DNA of 64,000 nt from the NCBI GenBank assembly GCA_036678685.1, contig JAZIHH010000020.1, positions 558,001 through 622,000 on the forward strand, given 5' to 3'. Under the pieces are notes generated by a model. That model saw nothing but the letters and a program-made list of their open reading frames with translations, was not told the origin of the DNA and did no database searches. This DNA is from JAZIHH01 sp036678685. GTDB taxonomy: Bacteria; Bacillota; UBA4882; UBA10575. Both the position numbers and the translations under genes were made by a program. Below, one piece after another: positions 51,184 to 59,659 of this stretch; positions within the stretch are counted from its first letter, which is position 1; every line of letters starts with the position of its first letter.

Positions 51184-52779
51184 TCAATATAAAAACACAA
51201 GTGGCAACTCTATTCTCGGGGGGATCTCCTTTTTTTCGCTCAACTCTTTTACAACCTCCAGGCATTTACCATACCGGTCAGGAGCCAAAGCGGTCAGTTC
51301 TTTCACATATGCCAGCGCCTTGTCGGGTTTGCCGGTGAAAAAATAGAGTGCCGTGAGGCGAAAATGGAGCATTGGTGCCAAATCTTCAATATTTTGTTCT
51401 TCGAGCCGGAGCACATTCAAATAAGTGGCAAGCGCTTTTTCCATAATTTCTGCATCGGTCTTTTTCCTATAATATATGACCGAACTGTCAGCCAAATTAA
51501 AATTGTAATCTTCGAAGATACAGTCGGTGAAGTACAATTCAGCCAAGCCGTAATGGCCTTGAAGAGAATGGGGATCCTTCCGCAAAATGTTTTGAAAACG
51601 TTCTTCAGCCAGCCGCATGTCGGAGATGAGGTTCCCTTGGTAGCCAATCATATGGTAAAATCCCAACAAAAGATCCAGTTCAATGTCGTCATTACCCTGT
51701 GTACGCTCCAATTCCAATAGAGCTTCCACCATTTCGGTGTATATTTCCTCCATTTTAGCAAGATTGTCGGTCCCATATAATAAATGGTCCAAATATAATT
51801 GATATAAATAATCGAGGGTAATGTAGTATTCACCATAAGGACCCGTGGTCGCATCAGAATCAATGTCTTCTTCTATGTTACCGGAAATATCCTGGTGAAA
51901 AAGGTTATTTTCCACCGGCGTGTCTTTTACCGTCAGTCCTGTTCCGCGATAAGTAAACCGTGCGACACTATTATTCTGCACCAGGCAATCCTCTACCACC
52001 ACCGCTTCGCTGGAAGAGACATCAAAGATGCTGCTGTGTTCATCACTATACGCGATATTGCCCTCAATCCGGCATTCGGAGAAACGGACATTCACGGAAT
52101 TATTGATTCTAATCATATGCCATCCCTGGTTATCCTCAAAGACCGAGTTCGTAAAAAGACAATTCCGGCTTTTTTCTATGGTCATGATTCCGTAAACACA
52201 TTCCCGGATTACCGAGTCCGTCATGAGAAAACCGTCGACTTCCAACAGTTCAACTCCTTCAAACCCGCAACCGAAGAGGATGGAACGGTCAATTTCGATC
52301 TCCCGGCAATTTTCAAAATATAAGACGCCCATAACACATTCTCTTGTCCCGGGGATATGACCTGCCTCCACCCCTTCGATCCTGATCTTCTCCGCATTAC
52401 GAAAACCGAGGACATAACCATAAACAGACTCGGACAAGATTCGAACCGGTTTCCCCCCCGCCCCGGTTATTGTCAGATTGGCCACGTCGTGAATGAGGAG
52501 TTGGTAACCGTCTATTACTTCTTCCTGAGTTATGTAGTTATTAGTAAACCGTACCCTTTCATTGGGCAGTTGTAAAACCTCCGCTTCGATCCGGATAATC
52601 CGGTCCGGGCCGATCGCCTTCATAAATTCCTCGGGAGTGGAGACGGTTATGACCGGAAGGGATTCGGCCGCCGCCGCGCCGCCGGGGCCGCCGGCCAAGA
52701 CGGAGAGCGCGCCCAAGAGCAGAATAATAAAAATACCCCTCAAAAAACACCTGTTCCAGCCAGTTTTATTTTTTACCAT
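51184..52779 (-). CDS. Exported right-handed beta-helix protein with C-terminal TPR-like domain
   Basis: The 531-residue product has a signal peptide (residues 1-38, ending GAAAAES), a parallel beta-helix region (about 75-305; repeated rungs such as VLYFENCREIEIDRSILFGCGFEGVEL and SRNCLFTNSVFEDNQGWHMIRI in outline, a pectate-lyase/NosD-like pattern) and a helical TPR-like C terminus (about 325-515; LQGHYGLAELYFTD, PDKALAYVKELTALAPD). The C-terminal half appears richer in A/T than its neighbours. Beta-helix domains usually bind or cleave polysaccharide; no catalytic residues can be named. AAAAGGAGG precedes ATG 52779. Confidence 0.8.
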   Translation of the reverse strand: MVKNKTGWNRCFLRGIFIILLLGALSVLAGGPGGAAAAESLPVITVSTPEEFMKAIGPDRIIRIEAEVLQLPNERVRFTNNYITQEEVIDGYQLLIHDVANLTITGAGGKPVRILSESVYGYVLGFRNAEKIRIEGVEAGHIPGTRECVMGVLYFENCREIEIDRSILFGCGFEGVELLEVDGFLMTDSVIRECVYGIMTIEKSRNCLFTNSVFEDNQGWHMIRINNSVNVRFSECRIEGNIAYSDEHSSIFDVSSSEAVVVEDCLVQNNSVARFTYRGTGLTVKDTPVENNLFHQDISGNIEEDIDSDATTGPYGEYYITLDYLYQLYLDHLLYGTDNLAKMEEIYTEMVEALLELERTQGNDDIELDLLLGFYHMIGYQGNLISDMRLAEERFQNILRKDPHSLQGHYGLAELYFTDCIFEDYNFNLADSSVIYYRKKTDAEIMEKALATYLNVLRLEEQNIEDLAPMLHFRLTALYFFTGKPDKALAYVKELTALAPDRYGKCLEVVKELSEKKEIPPRIELPLVFLY

Positions 52780-52902
52780 TCTTAAACCTCCTTTTTACCC
52801 GCCAACGCATTAATTCCACGAATTCCCTCTTGTTCCTGCCGGGGGCGGAAAACTTCGGTTTCATTTTCCGGCGGCGGTTTTTAAGGACAAAAAGATATGC
52901 TT

Positions 52903-52930
52903 TTTATAAAAGAGAGAAGGTATTTGCCAA
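52903..52930 (-). promoter_or_regulatory. Promoter of the beta-helix gene
   Basis: On the minus strand TTGGCA (52930-52925) is followed after 16 bases by TATAAA (52908-52903). Its -35 box overlaps that of the divergent promoter. Confidence 0.6.
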
Positions 52931-52951
52931 GAAAAAACTAATCTATATATA
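52924..52951 (+). promoter_or_regulatory. Promoter of the yhaO-yhaN operon
   Basis: TTGCCA (52924-52929) is followed after 16 bases by TATATA (52946-52951). It is back to back with the beta-helix promoter. Confidence 0.5.
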
Positions 52952-53029
52952 ACAATCGCCGGCAATAATCCGTGGACAAGACGACCGGGCCGCGCCCGGA
53001 ATGATCTTTCAGGAGGGAGTTCAGCCCAT

Positions 53030-54373
53030 ATGACCAAGAAGCTACGTTTTATACACGCCGCCGATCTTCACCTGGGCAGCTTTCTGCATACCTCCGGTGA
53101 CCTGCCTTCCGGGATCCGGGAAGCGGTCCGGGAGGCAACTTGGGTCGCCTTTTCCCGTATTTGCACAGCCGCGGTTGCCTGCCGGGTTGATTTTCTCCTC
53201 TTAGCCGGGGATGTTTATGACCGGGAAGCCAGATCGATCCGGGCCGCCCGTTTTTTGGCGGAAAAATGCCGGGAGTTGGAGAAGGAGAATATTCCGGTTT
53301 TTATCATTGCCGGAAACCACGATCCCCTGCGGGAACAGAGGGAGCTTTTTGCTTTTCCCGGCAATGTCCGGGTTTTCAGTCCCGACCAACCCGAATGCCT
53401 GGAAGTAAAGGACCGGCAGGGGGTACCGGTTGCCCGGATCCTCGGCCAGTCTTACCGGGGCCGGTTCGAATCCCGGAGAATGCATGATTCGTTTAGCGTT
53501 CCCGATAAAGGCCTGTGCAATATTGCCCTTTTGCATACCCAATTGGAGCCGGCGAATAAAAACTATCTCCCCTGCAGCCTGACGGAGCTTACGGCCAGGG
53601 ATGACATTCATTATTGGGCTTTGGGCCACATCCACCGTTGCCGGGTTTTGCACCATGGCTTGCCGGCCGTTGCTTACCCCGGTATTCCCCAAGGGCGTGA
53701 TTTCGGCGAAGAAGGGCCGGGGGGCTGCCTGTTGGTGGAAATGGCGCCCGGGGAACCGCCGGCTTTTTCGTATCTTCCTGTTGCTCCCGTTCTCTGGAAG
53801 CGGGTGGAATTTTCCATTGCCGGGGACCCGGCCCTGCAAAACCTTACGGATCTTGAAAACCGGCTGGTGGAAAAGGCCGGCGAGCTTGCGGCAGCCCCGC
53901 TTCCCACTCCGGAAGGTTTGCCGGCCGCTCCCGGGGCTTATCAACCCGACGGCTATCTTTTGCAGTGGATCATTACCGGCCGCGGCGAATTGCATAACCT
54001 CTGGGCGGAACAAGAAGAGGAAGCCGCCGCGGAGTTGACCGCGGCTCTCCGCCGGAAACTGGAAGGCCGCACCCCGTTTCTCTGGACCGATTCGGTGGTA
54101 ATCCGTACCGCCCGGCCGTTGCCGCGGCTTGAAGAATTACTGGCCAAAAACCCGGTTTTTCGTGAATTGGCGGAAATCGCCGCTTCCTTCCAGGACCCGG
54201 CCCGCCGCGGGGAACTCCTCGCCAGCCTCGGGCAGGTTTGGGAGCCGGCGCCCGATCACGAAAATCCCGATGAATACCGCTTTGCTTTGGATGAAGAGAC
54301 ATTGGCGGCGATTATTGACCGCGCCCGGGACTTAATCCTGGAACGGCTGGTGGCATGGGGGGAGAAACGGTGA
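53030..54373 (+). CDS. yhaO: YhaO/SbcD-like metallophosphoesterase (DNA repair exonuclease)
   Basis: The 447-residue protein shows the five Mre11/SbcD phosphoesterase motifs in order: DLHLG (12-16), GDVYD, GNHD, LLHTQ and GHIH. A long C-terminal part (about 275-447) is characteristic of the YhaO subfamily. Such proteins act as manganese-dependent nucleases in complex with a Rad50-like ATPase; the next gene encodes that partner. The ATG follows CAGGAGGGAG by about ten bases. The overlap with yhaN (4 bases) suggests translational coupling. Confidence 0.93.
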   Translation: MTKKLRFIHAADLHLGSFLHTSGDLPSGIREAVREATWVAFSRICTAAVACRVDFLLLAGDVYDREARSIRAARFLAEKCRELEKENIPVFIIAGNHDPLREQRELFAFPGNVRVFSPDQPECLEVKDRQGVPVARILGQSYRGRFESRRMHDSFSVPDKGLCNIALLHTQLEPANKNYLPCSLTELTARDDIHYWALGHIHRCRVLHHGLPAVAYPGIPQGRDFGEEGPGGCLLVEMAPGEPPAFSYLPVAPVLWKRVEFSIAGDPALQNLTDLENRLVEKAGELAAAPLPTPEGLPAAPGAYQPDGYLLQWIITGRGELHNLWAEQEEEAAAELTAALRRKLEGRTPFLWTDSVVIRTARPLPRLEELLAKNPVFRELAEIAASFQDPARRGELLASLGQVWEPAPDHENPDEYRFALDEETLAAIIDRARDLILERLVAWGEKR

Positions 54374-57225
54374 AACTTAAACGCCTGTATATCAAGGATT
54401 TCGGCATCTTTTCCCACCAGGAACTGGGGCCCCTGGCGCCGGGCCTGGTTTTGATCGGCGGCCGGAACCGGGCGGGCAAAAGTACCTTCTTGCAGATCCT
54501 GCGTTACCTTGGTTTTGGTTTCCCCCGCAGCGCCGCCCTGCCGCCGGCGCGGGAAAAACATGAAGTAGAGGGAGAAATGGTTTTGGAGACCGGCGAGGAC
54601 TGTTATTTTCGCCTGCAAGGGCATGGTGAACCGGTGGTCTCCTACCTCAGCGGCGACCGGTCAAGAAGCCTTAGGATGGAAGAGATTTACGGCGGCCTCG
54701 ATCCCTTTACTTACCACCAGATCTTCACTGTGAGCCTGGACGAACTCCAGCGGTTGCGGGGAGAGGCCCCCCCGGGCGAGGAAGAAAGGTTGCAGGCGGT
54801 GCTTCTGGGGGCCGGTTTTACCGAGATCGCCCGCTTGCCGCAATTGGAAGCTGAATACCGGAAACAGGCCGTGGAGATCGGCGGGAAACACGGGAGACCC
54901 GGTGTCCACCGTTTTAAAGAATATTTCCAGATGATCCGGAGCGGGGTGGAAGAGCGGGACCAAGCCTTAGGGCAAGTCGACGAGTACCGGCGGAAAAAAG
55001 AAGAAAAACGGGAATGCGTAGAGAAGATCGGGACCTATGGTGAGGAACTTGCTGTTCTCAAGAGAAAAATAGACCGGCTGGATCTGCTGAAAAGTAATTA
55101 CAGCAATTTTCAACGCTTTTCCCAACTCGGATTGCATCTGGCCGGCGCGGAAGCGGAGACCCTTCTTAAGCGCTTTCCCGCCGAACGTTTGCCAAAAGTC
55201 GAACGGTTGCGGGAACGGTACGAAGAAGCCCTTGCCGAATACCGGGAAAACCGGGACCGGTTTGAAAAGGCCCTTCCCGGCGGGGACCCGGCGGCGGCCG
55301 GCGACGCCTTGCTGCGGGAGAAGGAAGAATTGCGCCGTTTGGGCCTCCGCCTCTCCGGTTTGCGGGAAAGGGTCAAGATCTGCCGGGACCTGCAAGACCA
55401 ATGGGAAGAGGAAGAAAGGGAACTTAAAGTCGAGATGGACCGGGTAAACGAAGCCTGGGGGGGCAAATTCGAACGCGTCCTGGCGCTGAGAACCGACAGC
55501 CTGGAAGAGGCCGAACTGAACTGGCGGCTCGAAGCCTACCGCAAAGCAGAGCAGGAGTTGGAGGAGTGTGAAAAAGACCTGGCCGCACAAGAAGGGGTGA
55601 TCGCCCGTTTGGCGGAACTGGCCGGGGGAAGGAAAGGGGCGCCTCCGGGAAGGCAACCGCTCGCGGCTCTGAACCGTAATTTGGCCCTGACCATGCTCTT
55701 CCTTTTGCTGGGCGTAGGGGCGAGTTTTTTCCACCAGTTATTGGGGATTGGGGTCATTGCCGCCGGGCTTGTCGTGATGATCTTTCTCATGCTGCGCGAT
55801 GTTTACCGCCGCAAGGATGAGGAATTCTATGGCAAACAACTGATGGAGGAGAGAAAACGGTATCTGGCCATTCAGGAAAGAAAAACGGCGCTGAAAAAAG
55901 AACTGGTCCCCCTGGCCGCGGAGGTCAATAAATACCGACAACTTCTGGGTTTACCGGAAGAGGCCCCCCCGGGGGTGATCACCGGCCATTTCCGGCGGGT
56001 TCAGGAACTCAAAAAGGCCATCAACAAATGGCGGGCGACCGGTGAACGCCTGGCGGAAACCCGCCGCCAGGTCGAAGCGGAACGGGAAGAGTTGCGTGCC
56101 CTCGCTTCCCGGCTGGCCCCGGTTTTTCCCGCTTTTGCCGGTGATGACGAACTTTTTGCCGGCTTGGAGAAGAGCCTGCACCTGCTGGAACTTGCGGAAA
56201 AGCTGGCGGCGAGCGAAAGAAAAATAAGAGGGATTGAGGACGAACTCCGCCCGCTCCTGGCCTGGCGCGACCCTGAGGAAGAGGGCGACCGGCAGGTGCC
56301 GGAGGCTCTTGCCGCCTTTCTCCGGCAGGGAGAAAGATATAAAGAGTTGGCCGGGTACCGGGCCGAGTATGAACTGGTGCGAAAGCAGATTTTACAGTCC
56401 TTAAAGTCCGACCGGGCCCGGAAGGCCTGGCAGGAGCCGGCCGGAGCGGCGGTCACCGGTGACGACGGGCTTTTTGCCGCTTTCACCCGCCTGGCGCAAG
56501 AATACACTTCCCTCCAGGAGGTGGAGAAAGACTATGAACGGGCGCAAGCCGCCGCGGAAGAATTGGAAAGACAATTGGAGGCACTGAAAGAAGAAGAAAG
56601 AAAACTCCAGGCCGAACTGGAAGCCTTGGCCGCCACCGAGCGGCTGGAAAAAGCCCAGCGGCAAATTGACCGGGCCAGAGCGGGGATGCGGCCCCTGGCG
56701 GAGAAGTATGCGGTCTACAGCGCGGCCGCGTTTTTCCTGGCAAAGATGAGGGAGAACTTCCTGGAACGGGCCCGGGACACCCTGCTGAAGGAAGCCGGAA
56801 AGATCTTTGCCCATCTAACCGCCGGCCGCTACCAACAGGTATTGCCCGGCGATGACCTCCGGAAGATGGATTTTAAAACCGTTACGGACGACGGGAAACT
56901 GGCCGAAACCACGGCTGTCTTGAGCCGGGCCACCCAGGAGCAACTCTTCCTGGCTGTCCGTCTGAGCAGGATTAAGGAGATCCCCGTTTCTCTCCCGGTG
57001 ATCCTCGACGATTCGCTGGTCAATTTCGACCGGCCCCATCTGGAAAGAGCGATGGAACTCCTGAAAGAGCTGGCCGGGACTCACCAGATCTTCGTTCTCA
57101 CCTGCCATTCCCACTTGGTCGAGGCGGTCCAGGCCGAGATTTCCGGGGTCCAGTACTGGCGGCTTGAGGAAGGGAGGTTCAACCCGGCCACGGCCGGTGC
57201 TCTGGTGGAACACCTCACAAATTAG
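54370..57225 (+). CDS. yhaN: YhaN-like SMC/Rad50-type AAA ATPase with internal membrane segments
   Basis: GTG 54370 overlaps the yhaO stop and has GGGGGAG five bases upstream. The 951-residue protein has a split ABC-type head: Walker A GGRNRAGKST (30-39) at the N terminus and LSRATQEQLFLAVRLSR (signature region) plus VILDDSLVNFD near residue 877 at the C terminus, joined by long coiled coils. Two membrane segments (about 437-475, LTMLFLLLGVGASFFH and IGVIAAGLVVMIFLML) sit between the coils, which classical SbcC lacks but YhaN has. It presumably tethers a nuclease-ATPase machine to the membrane. Confidence 0.92.
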   Translation: MKLKRLYIKDFGIFSHQELGPLAPGLVLIGGRNRAGKSTFLQILRYLGFGFPRSAALPPAREKHEVEGEMVLETGEDCYFRLQGHGEPVVSYLSGDRSRSLRMEEIYGGLDPFTYHQIFTVSLDELQRLRGEAPPGEEERLQAVLLGAGFTEIARLPQLEAEYRKQAVEIGGKHGRPGVHRFKEYFQMIRSGVEERDQALGQVDEYRRKKEEKRECVEKIGTYGEELAVLKRKIDRLDLLKSNYSNFQRFSQLGLHLAGAEAETLLKRFPAERLPKVERLRERYEEALAEYRENRDRFEKALPGGDPAAAGDALLREKEELRRLGLRLSGLRERVKICRDLQDQWEEEERELKVEMDRVNEAWGGKFERVLALRTDSLEEAELNWRLEAYRKAEQELEECEKDLAAQEGVIARLAELAGGRKGAPPGRQPLAALNRNLALTMLFLLLGVGASFFHQLLGIGVIAAGLVVMIFLMLRDVYRRKDEEFYGKQLMEERKRYLAIQERKTALKKELVPLAAEVNKYRQLLGLPEEAPPGVITGHFRRVQELKKAINKWRATGERLAETRRQVEAEREELRALASRLAPVFPAFAGDDELFAGLEKSLHLLELAEKLAASERKIRGIEDELRPLLAWRDPEEEGDRQVPEALAAFLRQGERYKELAGYRAEYELVRKQILQSLKSDRARKAWQEPAGAAVTGDDGLFAAFTRLAQEYTSLQEVEKDYERAQAAAEELERQLEALKEEERKLQAELEALAATERLEKAQRQIDRARAGMRPLAEKYAVYSAAAFFLAKMRENFLERARDTLLKEAGKIFAHLTAGRYQQVLPGDDLRKMDFKTVTDDGKLAETTAVLSRATQEQLFLAVRLSRIKEIPVSLPVILDDSLVNFDRPHLERAMELLKELAGTHQIFVLTCHSHLVEAVQAEISGVQYWRLEEGRFNPATAGALVEHLTN

Positions 57226-57283
57226 ATTGGTCTGCCCCGTACCCCGCCACTGCCCGGGTGGAGTTAAGGAGACGGAGTCGAGT

Positions 57284-57312
57284 GGTGTCAGGGGGACGGA
57301 GTTGTTGACACC
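57284..57312. repeat. REP-like hairpin between yhaN and ychF
   Basis: GGTGTCA (57284-57290) pairs with TGACACC (57306-57312) around GGGGGACGGAGTTGT. This resembles the GTGTCA-GGGGGACGG-type REP palindromes associated with REP transposases in Firmicutes. A partial relative, GAGGGACGGTTCT, occurs at about 9749-9761. Confidence 0.5.
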
Positions 57313-57342
57313 CCTTGGCATACGGGAAGAAGGTGAAAAAAT

Positions 57343-58443
57343 ATGAAACTGGGAATTGTCGGCCTGCCCAATGTAGGGAAGAGCACCCTCTTTAACGCCC
57401 TGATCAACGCCGGGGCCGACTGTGCCAATTATCCTTTCTGCACAGTGGAGCCGAATACCGGGATCGCCGTGCTTCCGGACCCGCGCCTTGACCGGCTGGC
57501 CGTTTTCACCAATCCGAAAAAGGTCACCCCGGCGGTGGTTGAAGTTGTCGACATCGCCGGCCTTGTGAAAGGCGCCAGCCGGGGCGAAGGCCTGGGCAAC
57601 CGGTTTTTGGCGCATATCCGGGAGGTGGATGCGGTTCTGCACGTGGTCCGGTGTTTTGTGGACGACCGGATTGCCCATGTCCATGTCCGGCCGGACCCGG
57701 TAACCGATATCGAAGTGGTCAACCTGGAACTGCTCCTGGCCGATTTGGAAACCGTTGAAAAGAGAATTGAGAAGACCAGCCGGCTCTTGAAGACCGGTGA
57801 CCGTAAATACCGGTTTGAACTGGATGTCTATGAGAAGGTCAAGGCCGCCCTGGAACAGGGGGTACCCGCCCGGGCCCTTTCGCTCTGGGAGGAGGAAGAG
57901 GAGATTGTCCGGGGGTTATTCCTGCTCACCGCCAAACCCGTGCTCTATGTGGCCAATACCGGGGAAGAGAACCCGGCCGGCGGGCCGCTCTTTGCCGAAG
58001 TACAGGCTTATGCCGCCAAAGAAGGGGCGGAGGTTATTCCCGTCGCGGCCGGCCTCGAGGCGGAATTGACCCGCATGGCTCCGGAAGAGCGGGCTTATTT
58101 TCTTCAGGAGATGGGCCTGGCGGAACGGGGGGTGGAGAAATTGATCCAAGCCGGTTACCGGCTGCTGGATTTGCTCAGTTTTTTCACGGTTGACCTGACG
58201 CAACAGGAGCCTCCGGAGTTACGGGCCTGGCCGGTGAAGAAAGGAACCAGGGCCGTGGAAGCTGCCGGAAAGGTCCATACCGATTTTGCCCGCGGGTTTA
58301 TCAAAGCGGAAGTAATCGGGGTCGAAGAATTACTGGCCTGCGGTTCGTATACGGCCGCCAGGGAAAAAGGCCTCGTCCGGATCGAAGGCCGGGATTATCT
58401 TATGCAGGACGGCGACGTGGCTCTTTTCCGGTTCAATCTGTGA
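57343..58443 (+). CDS. ychF: Redox-regulated ribosome-associated ATPase YchF
   Basis: The 366-residue protein has the Obg-like G1 motif GLPNVGKST (7-15), G2-region NYPFCTVEPN, G3 DIAGLVKGAS and a C-terminal TGS domain (about 280-366; LLSFFTVDLTQQEPPELRAW in outline, VHTDFARGFIKAEV). YchF/OLA1 binds ATP in preference to GTP because its G4 motif deviates; here it reads NTGEE, compared with the family's NVxE. It starts at ATG 57343 behind GAAGAAGGTG. Length matches the family (363-366). Confidence 0.96.
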   Translation: MKLGIVGLPNVGKSTLFNALINAGADCANYPFCTVEPNTGIAVLPDPRLDRLAVFTNPKKVTPAVVEVVDIAGLVKGASRGEGLGNRFLAHIREVDAVLHVVRCFVDDRIAHVHVRPDPVTDIEVVNLELLLADLETVEKRIEKTSRLLKTGDRKYRFELDVYEKVKAALEQGVPARALSLWEEEEEIVRGLFLLTAKPVLYVANTGEENPAGGPLFAEVQAYAAKEGAEVIPVAAGLEAELTRMAPEERAYFLQEMGLAERGVEKLIQAGYRLLDLLSFFTVDLTQQEPPELRAWPVKKGTRAVEAAGKVHTDFARGFIKAEVIGVEELLACGSYTAAREKGLVRIEGRDYLMQDGDVALFRFNL

Positions 58444-58464
58444 GAGGAGGAATTAATAAACGCA

Positions 58465-59394
58465 ATGAACTTGTCTCCATATATAATAGCTGTAGGCACT
58501 TCAGCCATTTTTGGCTTTTCATTCCTTTTCACCAAAGAGGCTCTGAACTATCTCACTCCCTATCAGTTGCTGGCCGGGCGTTTTTTTATTGCCGCCCTTA
58601 CCATGTTTTTGCTCCGGGCCGCCCGGTTAATTAAGATTACCGTGAACCGGCGGTTTCTCCGGCGGATTCTTCCCTTGGCCTTTTTCCAGCCCTTCCTTTA
58701 TTTTTTTTGTGAAACCATCGGGGTGAACCTGACCACTTCGTCGGAAGCCGGACTGATGATTGCCTTGATTCCGGTTTTTGTGGCTGTTTTCGGCGCCGTT
58801 TTTCTCCAGGAGATCCCAGGTATTTCCCAGACAATCTTTATTCTTTTGTCGGTGGCCGGGGTGGTTATGATTGTCTTGGGCGGAGAACAGCTGAGCTCTT
58901 CCGGGAATATGTTGGGGCGGATCGCCCTGATGGGGGCGGTGACCGCCGGGGCGGTTTCCAACATCCTTTCCCGTCGCCTGTCCCGGGAATATCGTCCCGT
59001 GGAACTGACCTACGTCATGATGTGGACCGGCGCTTTGGTTTTTGGCTTTTTCTCCTTGATTGAGTACCGGTACGGCCGGGGCGCGGGTTTGCCTGTTTTC
59101 TTCGCGAAGCCGGTTCTTGTGAGCCTTTTCTACCTGGGTATTCTTTCGTCGGTCGTAGCGTTTTTCGGTCTCAATTACACTCTTTCGCGGCTGGAGGCCT
59201 CCCGCAGCGCCGTATTTTCCAACTTGACCACAGTCGTGGCGGTGGCCGCCGGTGTTTTACTGCGCGGGGAACCTTTTTACTGGTATCACCTGGCCGGAGG
59301 CGTGCTGATTATCGCCGGAGTTTGGGGTACCAATTATTTTGCCTCTTCCCCGCGCCGGTTCCGCCCCCGCCGGTCACCGGCCCGTTCCTCTTGA
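58465..59394 (+). CDS. EamA/DMT-family transporter
   Basis: The 309-residue protein has ten predicted membrane segments in two EamA repeats (about 6-140 and 152-296), with typical motifs FGFSFLFTKEAL, LTTSSEAGLMIALIPVFVAVFG in outline, and SRSAVFSNLTTVVAV. The drug/metabolite transporter superfamily exports amino acids and other small metabolites; substrate cannot be inferred. GAGAGGAGG lies about 15 bases before the ATG, which is long. It sits 21 bases after ychF, so it may share that transcript. Confidence 0.9.
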   Translation: MNLSPYIIAVGTSAIFGFSFLFTKEALNYLTPYQLLAGRFFIAALTMFLLRAARLIKITVNRRFLRRILPLAFFQPFLYFFCETIGVNLTTSSEAGLMIALIPVFVAVFGAVFLQEIPGISQTIFILLSVAGVVMIVLGGEQLSSSGNMLGRIALMGAVTAGAVSNILSRRLSREYRPVELTYVMMWTGALVFGFFSLIEYRYGRGAGLPVFFAKPVLVSLFYLGILSSVVAFFGLNYTLSRLEASRSAVFSNLTTVVAVAAGVLLRGEPFYWYHLAGGVLIIAGVWGTNYFASSPRRFRPRRSPARSS

Positions 59395-59474
59395 CATTTT
59401 TTACAGCCGGTTTAGTCTTCCCGCCACAAACATTCCCGCTATAAACTTGACGAACGGGGTGGCGGTTTCAGTAT

Positions 59475-59515
59475 TTAACAAAACATTAACAATATAGTTA
59501 AAGGAAATTTAACAA
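59475..59515 (+). repeat. Phased TTAACAA repeats upstream of the arabinanase gene
   Basis: TTAACAA occurs at 59475, 59486 and 59509, with an inverted-like GTTAAA at 59498. Steps of 11, 12 and 11 bases put the copies on one helical face. They lie in a 265-base gap just after TTGACG (59447-59452). Confidence 0.45.
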
Positions 59516-59539
59516 CAGCTGAGAATCTTAAAATTATGG

Positions 59540-59559
59540 AAACCTTTCCGGAAAGGTTT
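59540..59559. promoter_or_regulatory. 20-bp perfect palindrome, candidate operator of the arabinan cluster
   Basis: AAACCTTTCCGGAAAGGTTT is self-complementary, about 100 bases before the arabinanase start. A central CCGG with symmetrical arms is compatible with a LacI/GalR-type operator, but the regulator is not in the window. Confidence 0.5.
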
Positions 59560-59659
59560 TCTCAGGTAAAAAAATCAATAAAACGGAGGGGAAGCAAAAT
59601 CCGGAAGGGTGATTATTAAGCTGTTAAGGCAGAAAACCAAAAAGGAGGAATTACCTCAC

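Noticed and set aside
53463..53476. GGTTCGAATCCCGG, a tRNA T-loop-like string
   Set aside because: It lies inside the yhaO phosphoesterase frame and has no acceptor stem, anticodon arm or D arm around it.
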